DNA of 64,000 bases. Origin: JBALVT01 sp965262875. Its GTDB lineage: Bacteria > Pseudomonadota > Gammaproteobacteria > Pseudomonadales > Halieaceae. Under the pieces are notes generated by a model, which was given only the letters and a program-made list of their open reading frames with translations, searched no databases and was not told the DNA's origin. Both the position numbers and the translations under genes were made by a program. Shown here in pieces: positions 62,455 through 64,000 of this stretch. Location of the stretch: positions 5,952,001 to 6,016,000 of the forward strand of contig OZ253569.1 in the NCBI GenBank assembly GCA_965262875.1, written 5' to 3'. The stretch's first letter is position 1. Each line of letters opens with the position of its first letter.

Positions 62455-63475
62455 AGACGAACCCGATATAGGCGAAAACTTGCCGATTTTGCCGGGACAC
62501 GTTTCTCCAGGAAGATTAGAGCGTGTCTTACGCGCAGGTGTTTTCGCTGTCACCGCAGAAATTGCTCCCCCTGATTCATCCGATCCCCATGAGGTCTATG
62601 AACGCGCGCGAATGTTCGACGGCTACGTCGATGCCATCAATGCGACCGACGGTTCTGGCGCCAATTGCCATATGTCCAGTGTCGGTATGTGTGCTTTGCT
62701 CACCCGTCTTGGTTATTCCATGGTGATGCAGATTTCCTGTCGTGATCGTAACCGTATTGCCATGCAGGGCGATGTGTTGGGAGCCTCTGCTATGGGTGTG
62801 TCCAATATCCTGTGCCTCACAGGTGATGGTGTGCAATCTGGTGATCACCCTCAGGCCAAGCCTGTTTTTGATCTGGATTGCATGACGACTTTGGAAATGC
62901 TCCGCGGTATGCGGGATGAGGGCCAATTTCTCAGCGGGCGAAAAATAAAACATCCACCTGCCGTATTCCTGGGCGCCGCTGCAAACCCTTTCGCCCCCCC
63001 TTTCGACTTTCGCCCTGTGCGCCTGGCAAAGAAAGTAGCGGCCGGAGCTCAATTTGTACAAACCCAATACTGTTTCGATATCGACATGCTCAATACCTAC
63101 ATGTCGCGAGTGAGAGATTTGGGACTGCACGAGAAAGTTTTTATTTTACCCGGAGTCGGCCCTCTCGCCTCGGCGAAATCAGCCCAATGGATTCGTAGCA
63201 ATGTGGCTGGCGTGCACATCCCCGACGCCATTATTCACAGGTTGGCCCAGGCGCAGGACCAGGCCCAGGAAGGTGTCAACATCTGCGTTGAAATGATTCA
63301 GAAAATTCGCGAGATTTCAGAAGTTCACGGTGTTCATATCATGGCCTATCGGCAGGAACATAAAATTCCCGAAATCGTTACGCGCACGGGCGTTCTCGAT
63401 GGCAGAACACCCTGGCATCCAGGCGCGCTCGAGAGCGGGACCGGCCAAAATTCCAACACGGCAACAATACTTTAA
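62444..63475 (+). CDS. metF: Methylenetetrahydrofolate reductase (MetF-type)
   Basis: A 343-residue TIM-barrel flavoprotein, from the ATG at 62444 (a GTG at 62432 is an alternative). Motifs are VTAEIAPPDSSDPHEVYERA (catalytic Glu region), GYVDAINATDGSGANCHMSS, MQISCRDRNRIAMQGDVLGA and ILCLTGDGVQSGDHPQAKPV, plus AGAQFVQTQYCFDIDML. The enzyme interconverts 5-methyl-THF and 5,10-methylene-THF. In this setting it would oxidise methyl groups taken from the corrinoid protein and so feed serine synthesis or formate. It is not a replacement for housekeeping MetF in methionine synthesis, as far as context shows. Confidence 0.9.
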   Translation: MIFEDEPDIGENLPILPGHVSPGRLERVLRAGVFAVTAEIAPPDSSDPHEVYERARMFDGYVDAINATDGSGANCHMSSVGMCALLTRLGYSMVMQISCRDRNRIAMQGDVLGASAMGVSNILCLTGDGVQSGDHPQAKPVFDLDCMTTLEMLRGMRDEGQFLSGRKIKHPPAVFLGAAANPFAPPFDFRPVRLAKKVAAGAQFVQTQYCFDIDMLNTYMSRVRDLGLHEKVFILPGVGPLASAKSAQWIRSNVAGVHIPDAIIHRLAQAQDQAQEGVNICVEMIQKIREISEVHGVHIMAYRQEHKIPEIVTRTGVLDGRTPWHPGALESGTGQNSNTATIL

Positions 63476-63493
63476 ATTTACGGAGAACACCCC

Positions 63494-64000
63494 ATGACAG
63501 TAACCACCCTCAGTTCCGCGACACGAGAGGTCAGGATTGGTTTTGATGAGCCCTTCGTGATTATCGGCGAGCGGATCAACCCTACGGGGCGAAAAATTCT
63601 CGCCCAGGAAATGAAAGCCGGGGATTACAGCCGGGTGGAGGCAGACGCCCTTGCGCAGGTTGCTGCCGGCGCGCATATGCTGGATGTTAACGCGGGGATA
63701 CCACTGGCGGATGAGCCGGCAATATTGGCCAAGGCGATTCAACTGGTGCAATCGGTAACAGATGTGCCGATTTCAATCGATTCATCCATTATAGAGGCCC
63801 TCGAAGCGGGGCTCGCGGTCTATCAGGGTAAGCCCCTGGTAAATTCCGTCACTGGAGAAGACGAGGTACTGGAGCGAGTCCTTCCCTTGGTCGCCAAATA
63901 CGGTGCCGCCGTCGTCGCAATCTCCAACGATGAAACGGGTATTTCCGAAGATCCGAACGAGCGCTTTAAAGTAGCGAAGAAAATTGTCGAGCGCGCCGCG
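63494..64000 (+). CDS. Methyltetrahydrofolate methyltransferase (pterin-binding domain), partial
   Basis: The first 169 residues of a gene that continues past the window, starting at ATG 63494, eighteen bases after metF. The sequence FVIIGERINPTGRKILAQEM, then AAGAHMLDVNAGIPLADEPA and VPISIDSSIIEALEAGL, is the pterin-binding TIM barrel found in MetH and in the corrinoid methyltransferases AcsE and MtgA. It would carry the methyl group from the corrinoid protein to THF, completing the chain MttB-type enzyme, corrinoid protein, THF, MetF. No other domain is visible before the cut. Confidence 0.9.
   Translation, partial: MTVTTLSSATREVRIGFDEPFVIIGERINPTGRKILAQEMKAGDYSRVEADALAQVAAGAHMLDVNAGIPLADEPAILAKAIQLVQSVTDVPISIDSSIIEALEAGLAVYQGKPLVNSVTGEDEVLERVLPLVAKYGAAVVAISNDETGISEDPNERFKVAKKIVERAA

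Noticed and set aside
1..64000. CRISPR arrays, tRNA or rRNA genes, phage genes
   Set aside because: No regularly spaced repeats, cloverleaf candidates or structural phage proteins were seen; repeated sequence is fully explained by IS copies.

Overview
The window looks like chromosomal DNA of a free-living, aerobic gammaproteobacterium, probably marine. That reading rests on protein style, the Na+-coupled symporters, the sulfatases and the catabolic gene repertoire. No rRNA, tRNA or phylogenetic marker gene is present, so the assignment is an inference. About a third of the sequence (roughly 23 kb by my sum of element lengths) is insertion sequence DNA from at least nine families: ISL3 (two kinds), IS4-like (two kinds), IS21 (three kinds or states), IS1380, IS30, IS5, IS66, IS1182 and IS630. 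Many ends are exact enough to read target duplications. At least four host genes are cut by elements whose removal restores an open frame, so the expansion is recent.

Layout. 1-10.7 kb: a minus-strand operon (S9 peptidase, DUF3604 protein, arylsulfatase-like enzyme, hot-dog thioesterase, a partial gene) whose first gene carries three separate IS insertions. 10.8-14.4 kb: convergent Na+ symporters, an AGCS type with a large extra extracytoplasmic domain and an SSS type. 14.5-20.5 kb: a pile of whole and broken IS elements containing scraps of host genes. 20.5-30.2 kb: an acyl-CoA operon (CoA-transferase subunits A and B, a thiolase cut by IS66, an acyl-CoA synthetase, a sulfatase scrap) with a divergent LysR regulator and an aromatic-acid-type MFS transporter. 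30.5-33.7 kb: a broken enoyl-CoA hydratase fused to an IS21 end, a Fic pseudogene, DsbB and IS1182. 33.8-38.3 kb: a Rieske oxygenase diverging from an NTF2-like gene, which is cut by an ISL3 element that is itself cut by another ISL3. 38.6-47.8 kb: NagA, a VOC gene cut by IS21, a cyclase, a frameshifted transposase, DUF6788 and SEC-C small proteins, and two SnoaL/NTF2-like genes. 47.9-55.8 kb: IS630, a DUF35/thiolase-like pair, a UbiB-type kinase, a serine hydrolase, a flavin-dependent LLM oxidoreductase and a Baeyer-Villiger-type monooxygenase.

56.1-64.0 kb is the most coherent and interesting part and is free of IS. It holds a dimethylglycine/sarcosine-dehydrogenase-like protein with a GcvT domain, a non-pyrrolysine MttB-type methyltransferase, its corrinoid protein, DUF1638, a small 'virulence factor' family protein, a MetV-like cysteine-rich protein, MetF, and the start of a methyltetrahydrofolate methyltransferase. 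I read it as a corrinoid- and tetrahydrofolate-dependent demethylation route for a quaternary or tertiary methylamine such as a betaine. The methyl group would pass from substrate to corrinoid to THF and be oxidised by MetF. A pair of TGTCGCA-type half-sites exactly 21 bp apart lies upstream of both the dehydrogenase and the mttB gene, suggesting one AraC-type regulator for both units.

Limits: family calls are from recognition of motifs and overall sequence only; no database search was run.
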